Origin: an uncultured Chthoniobacterales bacterium
Lineage (GTDB): Bacteria > Verrucomicrobiota > Verrucomicrobiia > Chthoniobacterales > UBA10450
Reading direction: 5' to 3'
Assembly (NCBI GenBank): GCA_902805675.1
Contig: CADCTA010000049.1
Coordinates: 1 to 49,704, forward strand
Length of the DNA: 49,704 bases
The notes beneath the pieces were generated by a model, which was given only the letters and a program-made list of their open reading frames with translations, made no database searches and had not been told where the DNA came from. Shown here piece after piece: positions 8,940 to 18,326 of the stretch (positions are counted from its first letter, which is position 1; each line of letters starts with the position of its first letter). The translations under genes were made by a program, and so were the position numbers.

Positions 8940-9303
8940 AGGCGGAAGGTTCAGCAGTGTTCTACTGGCGTCCCTTGCTTGTTGTGAAGTCTTTTAACTG
9001 CACCAAGGGTCGGCCGCACGGCCGCGCACGCCTACTGTAACTCTGTTGTGACGATCAATCGGCGAGTAGGAGTAGCATTCCGCTCGTGGATCACACCGCG
9101 ACGCCGGGGGACAAGGACGAGTGCCTCAAAGCGGGAGGCGACGCCGGTGCTACAGACTACAACATCCGCCGTCGCGTCGTCGTGTGCCTCGACGGCATTT
9201 GGGGCGGGCGTCACTCCGGTGCCAATAGGCCTCGCCCTCGTCACTGGCCACGTGACGATCGCGAGCTTCAGCGCGCGGATGAACGTAGCGGACGCGACGG
9301 AAC
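8940..9303. other. Gene-free stretch
   Basis: About 360 bases between two minus-strand genes. Open frames on both strands here have no family resemblance and uneven composition. I see no RNA gene, repeat or convincing terminator. It should hold the promoter of the metallo-beta-lactamase-fold gene next to 8939. Confidence 0.5.
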
Positions 9304-12300
9304 CTAAACAGCCACGGGCGCCGGCACCGCAAACTGCTCAATCTGTTGCTTGATGTCGTGCACGAAGTTCGCGGCACCCGCGCCGTTCACGACGCGATGA
9401 TCGAATGTCAGCGACAGCGTAATCACCTCGGCGGTTTCGTTCTTGGAGCCGTTAGACACCATCTCGTGATGCGCGGAGCCGACGAACAGTGTGCCGATTG
9501 AAGGCGGGACGACGATCGGCGCGGCTGCGCGGACGCCAAAGGCGCCCAAGCTGCTGATCACGAGCGGCGCGTTCACTGCATCAACACGGCCGCCACGCGT
9601 TTCCTCGACTGTTTCGTTATAGCGCTGAACGAAGTCGGCCCAATCGCGTTTGTTCGCACGGGTGACCACTGCCGTCGCGAGGCGGTCATTCTCCAATGAC
9701 ACAGCGATGCCGAGATCGAACTCTGCGTTCTCCACGATGCTGTCGTCCTCAAGCATAATCCGGCGGAACGGCGCGTGGTTCTCCATGGCGCGGACAACCG
9801 CCCACGCCACCATCACCGACGGCGTCGCCGCGCTCTTCGGGTCCGCCTTCTTCGCGACGGCGCGCGCTTCGCGGATGGCATCCCACCGCGCATCGATCTG
9901 CAGGTTCGCAGGAACGACGCGGCCGAGGCGGCGGACGATCGTCGGCGACAAGGCTGGCTCGATCGCGACCGGCTGGCGCGAAGATGCAGGCGCTACTTCA
10001 CGTTTGGTTGGCGCGGCTTCTTTGCCATCGGCGCCGTTTTGCTGCGCGGTCTCCGGCGAAACCTTTGCGGCGGCTTCGATCGGGTCCTCCCAATCGCCTT
10101 CCGCTGTCAGGATCGTGCCGATCTCCTGCCCGATGTCGACTGTCTCATCGACGGCGGTCTTCCATTCGCCCATCGTGCCGGCGAAGGATGACTCGATGGG
10201 GTAAACGGCCTTGTCGGTTTCCACTTCACAAAGCGGATCGTCGAGCTCGACCTTGTCGCCAGGCTGCTTCAGAAGCGCGACGACCTTCGCATTGCGGATG
10301 CCTTCGCCCATGATCGGGACCGTGATGTTCTGCACCTGCTGCTGTTTGCTGCTTGCCGCTTTCTGCTGCACTTCCTCCGCTTTCTCTGTGGCGGCTTCGG
10401 CGCGCTCCTGCACCGGAGCAAGGCGCGGCGTCGAGATCGGGCGGTCGGAGCTGAAGGACATCGTCTGCTTCACGGCGGCGATGATGCGTTCCACGTCAGG
10501 TAGCGCGGCGTATTCGTAGATCGGGTTGTAGCCGATCATCACATTGCCTTTGCTCACCAGCACGGGCGGACTAACGAGTTCACTCCAGATATCGGTCTGC
10601 GAGACGATATGCGTGATGACCATCTGGCCGACGCTGCAATTCTCTGTGTCTTCCTGGACGACCACGAGGCGGCCAGTGCGACGGACGGATTCTTCCACGG
10701 CGGCTTTGTCCCATGGCGCGATGGAGCGCAGGTCTAACAAGTCGACGCTGATCTCACTGCCGATCTGCTCAAGCGCTTCGAGCGATTTCTCGATTGTGTT
10801 GCCCCACGCGACGACGGTGACGTCGGAGCCGGCGTGGCGTTTCCGTGCGACGCCAAGTGGCACCGCGCGCACAGGCTCTTTCGACTCGTGCTCTGCCCAG
10901 AGGAGATGCTTCGGGATGAGGACGAACGTCGGATCCTCGGCGTGCATCGCGGTCCAGAGGAGACCGGCCGCGTCTTCCGGCGTGCTCGGGATGGCGACAT
11001 TGATGCCCGGGAAGTGCGCGATGGGCGCTTCGTTAGCCTGGCTGTGCCAGAGGCTGCCGCCGGGCAGGTAAGCACCGTAGGGGGCGTAGATCACCATCGG
11101 ACATTTCCAGGAGCCGAAGGAGCGCCAGCGGAGCGTCGACAGGTTTGTGACGAGATGGTTCCAAGCCGGCCCGATAAAATCGATGAACTGCAGCTCGAAA
11201 ACGGGCCGCTTCCCGTACGACGCGAGGCCGCAGCCGACGCCGAAGATGGTCGACTCGGCGAGGGGCGAGTTGAAGACCTGTTCCGGGAATTCACTCGAAA
11301 GCTTCTGCGTCAGCCGAAACACGCCGCCTTTTGGATCTTCCACGTCCTCACCGAAGATGAGACGATCGCGGCTGGCCTCGAGACCCCGACGGAGCGCTTT
11401 GTTCACCGTATCGCCGATGCGGTACTTGCCCGCCGGAAGCACTTCATCGTTAAGCTGCGGAAGCTCGCCGGTCACTTGCAGCATCAGCTCATCGGCCGAA
11501 GGATCTTCCGCGCGCTCCGCATCCGTGAACTCTTTGCGAATGCGCTCCTTCACTTCCTTATCGAGGTTCGCGTATTCGTCGGAACTGATGACGCCTTCCG
11601 CGATCAAGCGCTCGCTCCAGACACGCAGCGGATCGTGGTTGGCGCATTCCGTCAGCTCTTCGGCCGTGCGATAGAGCTTCTGATCGTCCGAGCTGGTGTG
11701 GCTGGAGAGGCGTTCCATGTCGACCCAGAAGAAGCGCGGCCCGCCGCCGGCGCGCATCGCTTCGAAAGCCTCCGCACCCGCATCGTAGACGGCCTGCGGA
11801 TCGGAGCCGTCGATGACCTGCCAGTCGTCGGGATTCACGACCTGGAGCGCGCGCGGGTGGATTTTCTTGGTCGGACTGCTGATGCCGTACTTGTTGTCCT
11901 CCACGACGAACAGCACCGGAAGTTGACGCTCTTTTGCAAAGGCGATCGCCTCATAGAAATCGCCCTGCCGGCTTGCCGCGTCGCCGATGGTGGTGATGAC
12001 GACGTTCGGCTTGCCGTCGAGCCTGATGCCCCACGCCAGGCCGCACGCCGGGAGCAATTGCGCGCCGGTCGGTGTCGGCACACTCCAGATCCCTTTCGCT
12101 GCGTAGCTGTAGTGCGACGGCATTTGGCGGCCATGGCTCTGGCCGGCACGCTTGGCGAAGTAGTCGACCGCCAACTCGCGTGAAGCGACGCCACGCCCGA
12201 GCACGAGGCCGCGATCGCGATAGTAGCCGGAGATGTAATCGCCATCGCTCAGCTGCATGCCGAGCGCGGCGAGCGCCTCGTGGCCCATGCCGCTGACGTG

Positions 12301-12411
12301 GAAATGGCCCTTGCCCTGGCGATTCAGGTTTTGCTCGCGCAGATCGCCGTGCCGGCTCTCCAGGAGGGTGGTGAGGAGGCGCAGCTTATCTTCTTTGCTC
12401 AGTCCGGGCAT
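9304..12411 (-). CDS. 2-oxoacid dehydrogenase E1-alpha / E1-beta / E2 triple fusion
   Basis: One uninterrupted frame encodes about 1035 aa. Residues about 1-320 are E1-alpha, with a TPP motif GDAASRQGDFYEA...EDNKYG. Residues about 330-650 are E1-beta (FGEDVEDPKGGVFRLT, FNSPLAESTIFG, LLDLRSIAPWD). A linker rich in Ala, Glu, Gln and Lys leads to a lipoyl domain (about 690-770) whose lipoyl lysine is in EVETDKAVYPIES (about Lys734). The E2 acyltransferase domain (about 815-1035) ends in FDHRVVNGAGAANF, with catalytic His at about 1005; the Asn after it is found in some E2s. I see no peripheral subunit-binding domain. The chain would decarboxylate a 2-oxoacid (pyruvate or branched-chain) and pass the acyl group to CoA; E3 is not in the window. 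ATG 12411 gives the expected N-terminus; GTG 12480 is also open. Confidence 0.93.
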   Translation of the reverse strand: MPGLSKEDKLRLLTTLLESRHGDLREQNLNRQGKGHFHVSGMGHEALAALGMQLSDGDYISGYYRDRGLVLGRGVASRELAVDYFAKRAGQSHGRQMPSHYSYAAKGIWSVPTPTGAQLLPACGLAWGIRLDGKPNVVITTIGDAASRQGDFYEAIAFAKERQLPVLFVVEDNKYGISSPTKKIHPRALQVVNPDDWQVIDGSDPQAVYDAGAEAFEAMRAGGGPRFFWVDMERLSSHTSSDDQKLYRTAEELTECANHDPLRVWSERLIAEGVISSDEYANLDKEVKERIRKEFTDAERAEDPSADELMLQVTGELPQLNDEVLPAGKYRIGDTVNKALRRGLEASRDRLIFGEDVEDPKGGVFRLTQKLSSEFPEQVFNSPLAESTIFGVGCGLASYGKRPVFELQFIDFIGPAWNHLVTNLSTLRWRSFGSWKCPMVIYAPYGAYLPGGSLWHSQANEAPIAHFPGINVAIPSTPEDAAGLLWTAMHAEDPTFVLIPKHLLWAEHESKEPVRAVPLGVARKRHAGSDVTVVAWGNTIEKSLEALEQIGSEISVDLLDLRSIAPWDKAAVEESVRRTGRLVVVQEDTENCSVGQMVITHIVSQTDIWSELVSPPVLVSKGNVMIGYNPIYEYAALPDVERIIAAVKQTMSFSSDRPISTPRLAPVQERAEAATEKAEEVQQKAASSKQQQVQNITVPIMGEGIRNAKVVALLKQPGDKVELDDPLCEVETDKAVYPIESSFAGTMGEWKTAVDETVDIGQEIGTILTAEGDWEDPIEAAAKVSPETAQQNGADGKEAAPTKREVAPASSRQPVAIEPALSPTIVRRLGRVVPANLQIDARWDAIREARAVAKKADPKSAATPSVMVAWAVVRAMENHAPFRRIMLEDDSIVENAEFDLGIAVSLENDRLATAVVTRANKRDWADFVQRYNETVEETRGGRVDAVNAPLVISSLGAFGVRAAAPIVVPPSIGTLFVGSAHHEMVSNGSKNETAEVITLSLTFDHRVVNGAGAANFVHDIKQQIEQFAVPAPVAV

Positions 12412-12502
12412 ATCGAATGAAGAGATCGTTGGTGTTAGCGAGGAGCGTCGGGTGCGGTGCGGGGGATTCTCTACCGTCACCCGCCATCGCTCAACTGTTC
12501 CC

Positions 12503-13279
12503 CTACTGCAACGGCGCGACGATCGCGTCCGCAGGTTTGGCGAACTTCGAGGTGTCCGGCTGCCTGGTGGAGAAGCGTACGCCAGCGAATCGCATCCGAC
12601 CGAGCACGTCGCCTTCGATGGTTTCGTTCTTCCAATCGTAGTACGCAGCGGTCTTCGGAATGGTGAGCCCGTCGGCCTCCTGCCATTCTTCGAAGACGAT
12701 CGCGTGTTGCTCCAGTTCCTCCAGTGGCTTGCCTTTGCGCAGCGAGGGATAGGTGACGACGTAGATCGCGAGCTTCAGGCGCCCTGACGAAGGGTCGACA
12801 TACGCGATGTAAAAGTCGTCCGGCGAATCACCGGTGCCGGCTTCATACGTGATCTTCACGACATCGTACTCCGCGCCTTGGAAGGTCTTCCGGCCGAGCG
12901 ACTCCTGTTTCGCACCCGGATCCGCAAACACGAACGGCATGCCGAAGAAGTAAAACGGCGTCCACATATAGAAGCGAGGCGGCGTCCCACCAAGCGCCTC
13001 GATTCCAGGCTTGATCCACACTTCGCCTTTGGTTGCGCCGAGCGTGTAATCGGCTGAGGTGATCAACCCGTCGCGCGTGCGGAGATCGAAGAGCTGGTGC
13101 TCACGCTTTTCACCTTTGGGCCGCTCGTAGGTGAGATCGTACTCGACGCTTCCGAAACTCCTCCACTTCGCCACACCGCCATGCGCTTCGACGCTCCGCT
13201 CAATCTGCGCGTGCACCGCCGACGACGCGGAAAGGCTAATGAGAATGGCGAGCAGCGAGGCGGCGATATTCCGAGTCAT
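12503..13279 (-). CDS. Exported protein of unknown function (DUF6503-like)
   Basis: A 258-aa protein starting MTRNIAASLLAILISLSASS, a signal peptide with likely cleavage after VHAQ. The mature part is beta-rich (SVEYDLTYERPKGEKREHQL, VVKITYEAGTGDSPDDFYIA, YVDPSSGRLKLAIYVVTYPS) and resembles periplasmic LolA-like or DUF6503 proteins that form a half-barrel for lipids; that likeness is from pattern only. The frame is open further upstream to 13483, but that part overlaps thrC and lacks sense. It lies upstream of the dehydrogenase fusion on the same strand with a 91-base gap, and diverges from thrC. Confidence 0.75.
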   Translation of the reverse strand: MTRNIAASLLAILISLSASSAVHAQIERSVEAHGGVAKWRSFGSVEYDLTYERPKGEKREHQLFDLRTRDGLITSADYTLGATKGEVWIKPGIEALGGTPPRFYMWTPFYFFGMPFVFADPGAKQESLGRKTFQGAEYDVVKITYEAGTGDSPDDFYIAYVDPSSGRLKLAIYVVTYPSLRKGKPLEELEQHAIVFEEWQEADGLTIPKTAAYYDWKNETIEGDVLGRMRFAGVRFSTRQPDTSKFAKPADAIVAPLQ

Positions 13280-13365
13280 GGCTGAGGCTACACCGCGGCT
13301 GGGATTCGTCACTAAATTGGAGGCGCGGGAGGTGCGCGCCTGCCGGATCGGATATAGGAGAAGAG

Positions 13366-14454
13366 ATGCTTGCAACGACGGAACGTCCTCGCGGCGTGAT
13401 CGAGCGATTCCGCGCCCACCTTCCGGTAAGCGCCGCGACGCCAGTGATCTCGCTGGGCGAGGGGAGCACGCCGCTGATTCCATCGCCGCGTCTCAGCGAG
13501 CGGGTGGGGCGCGACTGCAGAGTCTGGGTGAAGTACGAGGGCCTGAATCCGACGTGCTCGTTCAAGGATCGGGGGATGACCGTCGCCGTATCAAAGGCAG
13601 TGGAGCGGGGGACCGCAGCCGTTGTTTGCGCCTCGACCGGCAATACATCGGCGTCGGCCGCCGCGTATGCCGCCCGCGCCGGCATTCGCTGCGCCGTGAT
13701 CCTTCCCGCCGGTAAAATCGCGAGCGGCAAGCTGGTGCAGGCGTTCGCCTACGGCGCGACGGTCGTGGCGATCGACGGGAACTTCGATGATGCCTTGCGC
13801 GTGGTGCGCGAGCTCGGCAGCCGACCGGATTTCACCATCGTGAACTCGATCAATCCCGATCGCATCGCCGGTCAGAAAAGCGCCGCGTTCGAGATCGTGG
13901 AGGAACTCGGAGATGCGCCGGATATCCACATGCTGCCGGTCGGCAACGCGGGCAACATCAGCGCGTATTGGGCCGGCTACGGTGAATACAGCGAAGCAGG
14001 GCTGGCTGCGACGAGGCCAGCGATGGTCGGCTTTCAGGCGGCTGGCTCGGCGCCGATTTACCACGGGCGTGTGGTTGAACAGCCGGAGACGATCGCGTCG
14101 GCCATCCGGATCGGGAATCCAGCGAGCTGGGAGATGGCGACTCGTGCGATCCGAGATTCGCGCGGCGCGATCGACATCGTCACGGACGACGAGATCCTGG
14201 AGGCGCAGAAGTGGCTCGCGAGCAAGGAGGGGATCTTCGTGGAGCCGGCCAGCGCAGCGTCCATCGCCGGGCTCTTCAAGTGCTGCGATCCCGCGCGACA
14301 GCCGGCATATCCTTTCATGCAGATCCCGGAGGGCAGCCGGATCGTCTGCACGGTCACCGGCCACGGCTTAAAGGATCCGGATGCCGTCCGCTTCGCGACG
14401 GCCACAGCGGTCCAGCCGACCGAAGCTGATGTGCTCCGTGCGATTGGGTTTTGA
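13366..14454 (+). CDS. thrC: Threonine synthase
   Basis: A 362-aa PLP enzyme that converts O-phosphohomoserine to threonine. LGEGSTPL, KYEGLNPTCSFKDRGM with the PLP-forming Lys67, CASTGNTSASAAAYAARAG (phosphate-binding loop) and VTGHGLKDP are all present. The short form of about 360 aa matches the bacterial class lacking the regulatory N-terminus. A good ribosome-binding site (AGGAG, 13356-13360) lies 5 bases before the ATG. It is followed, after a hairpin repeat that begins right at its stop codon, by the aspartate kinase gene of the same pathway. Confidence 0.95.
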   Translation: MLATTERPRGVIERFRAHLPVSAATPVISLGEGSTPLIPSPRLSERVGRDCRVWVKYEGLNPTCSFKDRGMTVAVSKAVERGTAAVVCASTGNTSASAAAYAARAGIRCAVILPAGKIASGKLVQAFAYGATVVAIDGNFDDALRVVRELGSRPDFTIVNSINPDRIAGQKSAAFEIVEELGDAPDIHMLPVGNAGNISAYWAGYGEYSEAGLAATRPAMVGFQAAGSAPIYHGRVVEQPETIASAIRIGNPASWEMATRAIRDSRGAIDIVTDDEILEAQKWLASKEGIFVEPASAASIAGLFKCCDPARQPAYPFMQIPEGSRIVCTVTGHGLKDPDAVRFATATAVQPTEADVLRAIGF

Positions 14455-14529
14455 GTTTACGGATCAGGAAAGTAGGAAATTTGGGCTGCCGAGTCTTTTT
14501 CCTGCGTTCCTGCTTTCCTGATTCATCAT
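14455..14529. repeat. Purine-rich TIR repeat (MITE-like), copy R1, short form
   Basis: The left end GTTTACGGATCAGGAAAG and right end CTTTCCTGATTCATCAT form an inverted repeat: GGATCAGGAAAGTAGGAA pairs with TTCCTGCTTTCCTGATTC with two mismatches. The internal spacer is short. It starts directly after the thrC stop codon, so RNA folding here may act as a thrC terminator. Four related copies lie at 37.1, 47.7, 48.4 and 48.7 kb. Confidence 0.85.
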
Positions 14530-14617
14530 TGTCTGGAGCCCGGCTTGTTGACAGGCGGGCAGTTCGACGAAAAGCATTCCGACTCGTGCGCCGCTCCGAT
14601 AGCTCTACTCCTGCCCA

Positions 14618-15859
14618 ATGGCTTTGATCGTTCAGAAGTACGGCGGCACCTCCGTCGGTAGCCCGGAGCGCATCCGCAATGTTGCCCAGCGATTGCTCGA
14701 AGCGCAGCGAGAGGATAACGATGTCGTCGCGGTCATCTCAGCGATGGCTGGCGTCACGGACAACCTGATCAAGCTCGCTCGCGAAACGTCGCCGCAGCCC
14801 ACTGACCGGGAATTTGACGTGCTGCTCTCGACTGGCGAGCGCGCCGCGACCGCGCTCGTGGCAATGGCAGTCAACGCACTCGGCGGGCGCGCGATTTCTC
14901 TCACCGGTGCCGAAGCCGGCGTCTTGACGGACCGCATTCACACCAAAGCCAAGATCGCGAACATCAACCCGCGGCTGATCGAGGAGCTACTCGGCGATGG
15001 CTACATCGTCGTGGTCGCCGGGTTCCAAGGCCAGACGCCGGAAGGCGAGACGACCACGCTCGGTCGCGGCGGCTCGGACCTCAGTGCGATCGCGCTGGCT
15101 GGTGCACTCGGCGCCGACGCCTGCCAGATCTTTACCGACGTGGATGGCGTCTTCAGTTGTGATCCACGCATCGTCCCGGAGGCAATGAAGATGGAGGAGA
15201 TCGCCTACGACGAACTCCTCGAGATGGCCGGGGCCGGTTCCAAGGTCATGCAGTCGCGGGCAGTGGAGTTCGCGAAGAAGTTCGGCGTGCCTTTTGAGGT
15301 GCGCTCGAGCTTCAAGTCCGCGCCGGGAACAGTCGCGAAGGAAGAAGCGGCTAACATGGAGGATGTCGTCATCCGCGGCATCAGCGTGGAGCGCAAGCAG
15401 GCCAAGGTGACGCTCGACGACGTGCCGGACACGCCGGGTGCGGCCAGTCGCATCTTCAGCGCAATCGCGACGGCGAACATCCTCGTCGACGTGATCGTGC
15501 AAAGCGCATCCGACCGCAATACGACCGACATCTCGTTCACGATCCACCAGGACGACCTGGCGCGCGCAGAGGAATTGCTCACGCCAGTGGTGCAACAGAT
15601 CGGCGCCAGCCGCGTCTCGTCGCACGGCGGGATGGCCAAGCTGAGTGTCGTCGGCATCGGCATGCGCTCGCACTCCGGCGTCGCGGCGCGGCTGTTCGAG
15701 TGCCTTGGCGAGGGCGCCATCAATATCGAGCTGATCTCGACGTCCGAGATCAAGATCACCGTGGTGATTGCGGAGAAAGACGCCGAGCGCGCCGCACAGC
15801 TGACTCATGAGACGTTTGGCCTCGCGCGATCGGGCGTGGCCCAAGGGCCCGTCCGCTGA
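14618..15859 (+). CDS. lysC: Aspartate kinase
   Basis: A 413-aa aspartokinase catalysing the first step of lysine, threonine and methionine synthesis. The N-terminal kinase domain begins with the substrate/ATP motif VQKYGGTSVGS. LSTGERAATALVAMA and FTDVDGVFSCDPRIVPEA are conserved kinase blocks. Two ACT regulatory domains follow (about 265-340 and 345-413; KVTLDDVPDTPGAASRIF and LSVVGIGMRSHSGVAARLF), which in relatives bind lysine and/or threonine for feedback inhibition. The C-terminal half includes the usual internal beta-subunit start region. Length is normal. The position downstream of thrC fits a pathway cluster. Confidence 0.95.
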   Translation: MALIVQKYGGTSVGSPERIRNVAQRLLEAQREDNDVVAVISAMAGVTDNLIKLARETSPQPTDREFDVLLSTGERAATALVAMAVNALGGRAISLTGAEAGVLTDRIHTKAKIANINPRLIEELLGDGYIVVVAGFQGQTPEGETTTLGRGGSDLSAIALAGALGADACQIFTDVDGVFSCDPRIVPEAMKMEEIAYDELLEMAGAGSKVMQSRAVEFAKKFGVPFEVRSSFKSAPGTVAKEEAANMEDVVIRGISVERKQAKVTLDDVPDTPGAASRIFSAIATANILVDVIVQSASDRNTTDISFTIHQDDLARAEELLTPVVQQIGASRVSSHGGMAKLSVVGIGMRSHSGVAARLFECLGEGAINIELISTSEIKITVVIAEKDAERAAQLTHETFGLARSGVAQGPVR

Positions 15860-15907
15860 ATTCGGCGAGTCCGCGCGTCGCCATGAGCGGAATGGGACCC
15901 GTAGAAC

Positions 15908-16693
15908 CTACGGCAGCTTCCAGGCACTTCGGAGCCGCCGATATTCCGGCTCTGGTAGTTGAACGAGGAGCGGATTCTTCCTTCGATCAAGCCAGCGGAT
16001 GACGTTCACCATCTGCTCCTCAGGCATCGCGGTGCAGCCGGAAGTGGCGACGCCAGGACCTTCCCAGACGTGGAGAAAGATACAGGAGCCGGCGCCCGGC
16101 ACCTGATTCCAGTTGTGCGCGACCACGACGCCCCACCGGTAAACATCTCCAGAGAGCCGCATCCGCTCCGAGCTCGTCCAGTCCTTTGCTGCCACCGAGC
16201 GAGCATCGATGAGCCGGTTGTAATAGCGCGAAGCAGGATCATCGATGCCCTCGGTGTCATCGGCCAGCGTACGATAGGGGAATCTGGTGAGCCGTGCCTC
16301 TTCCGCGGACGCGAAGCCAAACGCCTCGACCAGCCTAAAGATGCCAGCAGGGGCCTTGCCGTCGCCCTCCTGCTTCCGCGGCCCATCCGCGCTGGACGTG
16401 CCGTGCACTCCAACCCCCCATGCGAGACCATTCCTTCCGATTACCGCCGCCGGCACCGTCAGCACCTCCCGCCATGGCGCAGAAGGGCCGCGCCGCTCGA
16501 AACAGCGGAGTTCAGCCGATACAGCACTCCAGTCGGTAGCCGTGACCACCAGGAGCTGCTCGGAGCGGGCGAGTTCAGGGGCGGTCATCCGGCCGGATGC
16601 CTCGACGCCAGTTTGTTGAGCTACAGCCTCGATGCCGGTGTTCCCGACAACGATGGCTGCAAACGCCGAGAGCTGTCGGAGACGGCGAAGCAT
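15908..16693 (-). CDS. L,D-transpeptidase family protein (YkuD-like), exported
   Basis: A 261-aa protein with an N-terminal signal segment (LSAFAAIVVGNTGIEAVAQ). The catalytic pattern is seen near the C-terminus: IFLHVWEGPGVATSGCTAM, with His208 and nucleophile Cys220, as in YkuD-type enzymes that cross-link peptidoglycan or attach proteins to it. WGVGVHG and GDGKAPAGIFRL are conserved in the COG3786 group. The likely site is the periplasm. It converges with lysC, leaving 48 bases between the stops. Whether it cross-links peptidoglycan or has another role is not decided by sequence. Confidence 0.85.
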   Translation of the reverse strand: MLRRLRQLSAFAAIVVGNTGIEAVAQQTGVEASGRMTAPELARSEQLLVVTATDWSAVSAELRCFERRGPSAPWREVLTVPAAVIGRNGLAWGVGVHGTSSADGPRKQEGDGKAPAGIFRLVEAFGFASAEEARLTRFPYRTLADDTEGIDDPASRYYNRLIDARSVAAKDWTSSERMRLSGDVYRWGVVVAHNWNQVPGAGSCIFLHVWEGPGVATSGCTAMPEEQMVNVIRWLDRRKNPLLVQLPEPEYRRLRSAWKLP

Positions 16694-16886
16694 AAGAATA
16701 CAGGAGGTGACCAGGGCTTAGTGCAAATACACGCGAGGCGGAATTATCAGCACCATGATCTAGGCTCCGACATCAACCCCGCGACGGTGAAGCGAGCCAA
16801 ATAGGCGCGGTTCCGGGCTTTATATCGAACTCCGAGCGGAGCATAACAACAGATGCATACATCTACGGCAAAAGGATTTATCGTTC

Positions 16887-17366
16887 CTACGAAAGCTCTT
16901 TCATCATGCGCGCATGTGGAATTTGGCCGAACATGGTTTCAGCTGGGCCGCAGACGGCGTATCCGTGCTGTTGGTAGAACCGGCAGGCGAGTTCGCGCGA
17001 ATTCAGGACGACGCGCTTCGCGCCTAACTCGCGCGCACGAGCTTCAAGGCCGACCAGAATCCGCCCTCCAAGACCACCGCGCGCAAACTGTGGCTCAACT
17101 GCCATGTATCGGACCTGCGCCTCAACCGGTGAATTGAGGTGGATTCTGCCCACCGCGACCGGGCGACCGCCTTGATCCCAAAGTGCCAAGTGACTACTGG
17201 CAGCCTCGTGGTCGTCACGTTCGCTCCCGCGAGGCTGATCCCATGGCGCGCGAAGAACCCGCCAGCGAAGATCGAAATACTGTTCCCACTCGTGAGGCTG
17301 CACCGGCGACCGCAGTTCAATCTGCGGCTCGGAACTTCCGATTCTCTGTTTTTCCCTTTCCGACAT
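16887..17366 (-). CDS. GNAT family N-acetyltransferase
   Basis: About 159 aa from ATG 17366. WEQYFDLRWRVLRAPWDQP is the N-terminal motif of the ElaA-like branch. VRYMAVEPQFARGGLGGRIL holds the acetyl-CoA pyrophosphate loop (Q/R-x-x-G-x-G/A), and LNSRELACRFYQQHGYAV is the conserved C-terminal motif. The substrate is unknown. A 4-codon extension to TTG 17378 is possible. The flanking regions (16694-16886 and 17367-17465) are less GC-rich and hold nothing recognisable. Confidence 0.88.
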   Translation of the reverse strand: MSEREKQRIGSSEPQIELRSPVQPHEWEQYFDLRWRVLRAPWDQPRGSERDDHEAASSHLALWDQGGRPVAVGRIHLNSPVEAQVRYMAVEPQFARGGLGGRILVGLEARARELGAKRVVLNSRELACRFYQQHGYAVCGPAETMFGQIPHARMMKELS

Positions 17367-17465
17367 AACGTCAGACAATATATGTCATATAAAGTAGCTA
17401 GAAACCTTTGCCGAGGATTCCAAGTTGTTTCCGAGCGCGGCGCTCGTCGGCGCATGCGGACCGCG

Positions 17466-18326
17466 TCAGACGTTGCTCCCGCGCCACTTCAGCTTCTGGC
17501 GAACGACGCTGAAAAAGGAGACGCCGGGCATCGAGGCGAGCGGGAGCGTGCGCGGCGATTTGCGGACCGTGACGACGGCGCCCGGATCGAGCTCGATCGG
17601 TTCCCCGCCATCGACGGTGAGATAGACAGGATTGTCGGGCTCTGCGTCGATATCTATGACGGAGTTCTCGCCGACGATGATCGAACGATTGGTCAGGACG
17701 TGCGGGCAGATGGGCGTGATGACGAGCGCGCCCGACTCCGGTGTGAGGATCGGCCCGCCGGCTGACAAGGAGTACGCCGTGGAGCCCGTCGGCGTGGCGA
17801 CGATCAGGCCGTCAGCGTTGAACTCGGTGAGTTCTTCGCCGTTGACGCGCGTGCGGAGCTTGATGAGGCGCGAGATGGCGCCGCGACTTAGGACGGCATC
17901 ATTCAAACCGGTGATCACGCGTTGGCGGCCGCGTTCATCGATCGCGACGTCGAGTAAGGTCCGTTCGCTAAAGGTCATCTCGCCTGCGACGATGCAGCGG
18001 ACCGCTTCGACATATTCGCTGGCTGGCGCACAGGTAAGAAATCCCAGGGTGCCGACATTGATGCCGAAGACCGGTTTCATCGCGCTGTCGAGCTGGCGCA
18101 CAGTGTTCAAGATGGTGCCGTCGCCGCCGAGTACGACCAGCAGGTCGGTTTCGCGCGCGAGATCCGGGACTGAATGTTCCGAGCTGGCGCCGACGAGCCG
18201 CGCTGTTTCCGTTTCGATCAAAACCGGAAGCTGAGCGCGCCCGAACTCGTCGCAAACGGCGCGGACGAGATCGGCCGACCGCGCTTTTCCGGTGTGCGCG
18301 ATCAGGCCGATTGTTTGCGGGCGCAT
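17466..18326 (-). CDS. nadK: NAD kinase
   Basis: A 286-aa enzyme that phosphorylates NAD to NADP using ATP or polyphosphate. LLVVLGGDGTILNTVRQL carries the GGDG motif (67-70), GINVGTLGFL is the second conserved block, and NADGLIVATPTGSTAYSLSA binds NAD. VDGGEPIELDPGAVVTV lies near the C-terminus as expected. The start (18326) overlaps the end of tlyA by 25 bases, so translation is probably coupled. tlyA-nadK adjacency is common in bacteria. Confidence 0.95.
   Translation of the reverse strand: MRPQTIGLIAHTGKARSADLVRAVCDEFGRAQLPVLIETETARLVGASSEHSVPDLARETDLLVVLGGDGTILNTVRQLDSAMKPVFGINVGTLGFLTCAPASEYVEAVRCIVAGEMTFSERTLLDVAIDERGRQRVITGLNDAVLSRGAISRLIKLRTRVNGEELTEFNADGLIVATPTGSTAYSLSAGGPILTPESGALVITPICPHVLTNRSIIVGENSVIDIDAEPDNPVYLTVDGGEPIELDPGAVVTVRKSPRTLPLASMPGVSFFSVVRQKLKWRGSNV

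Noticed and set aside
10834..12183. A 449-codon plus-strand frame inside the dehydrogenase fusion gene
   Set aside because: It is antisense to clear E1 domains and has an Arg/His-rich composition typical of shadow frames.
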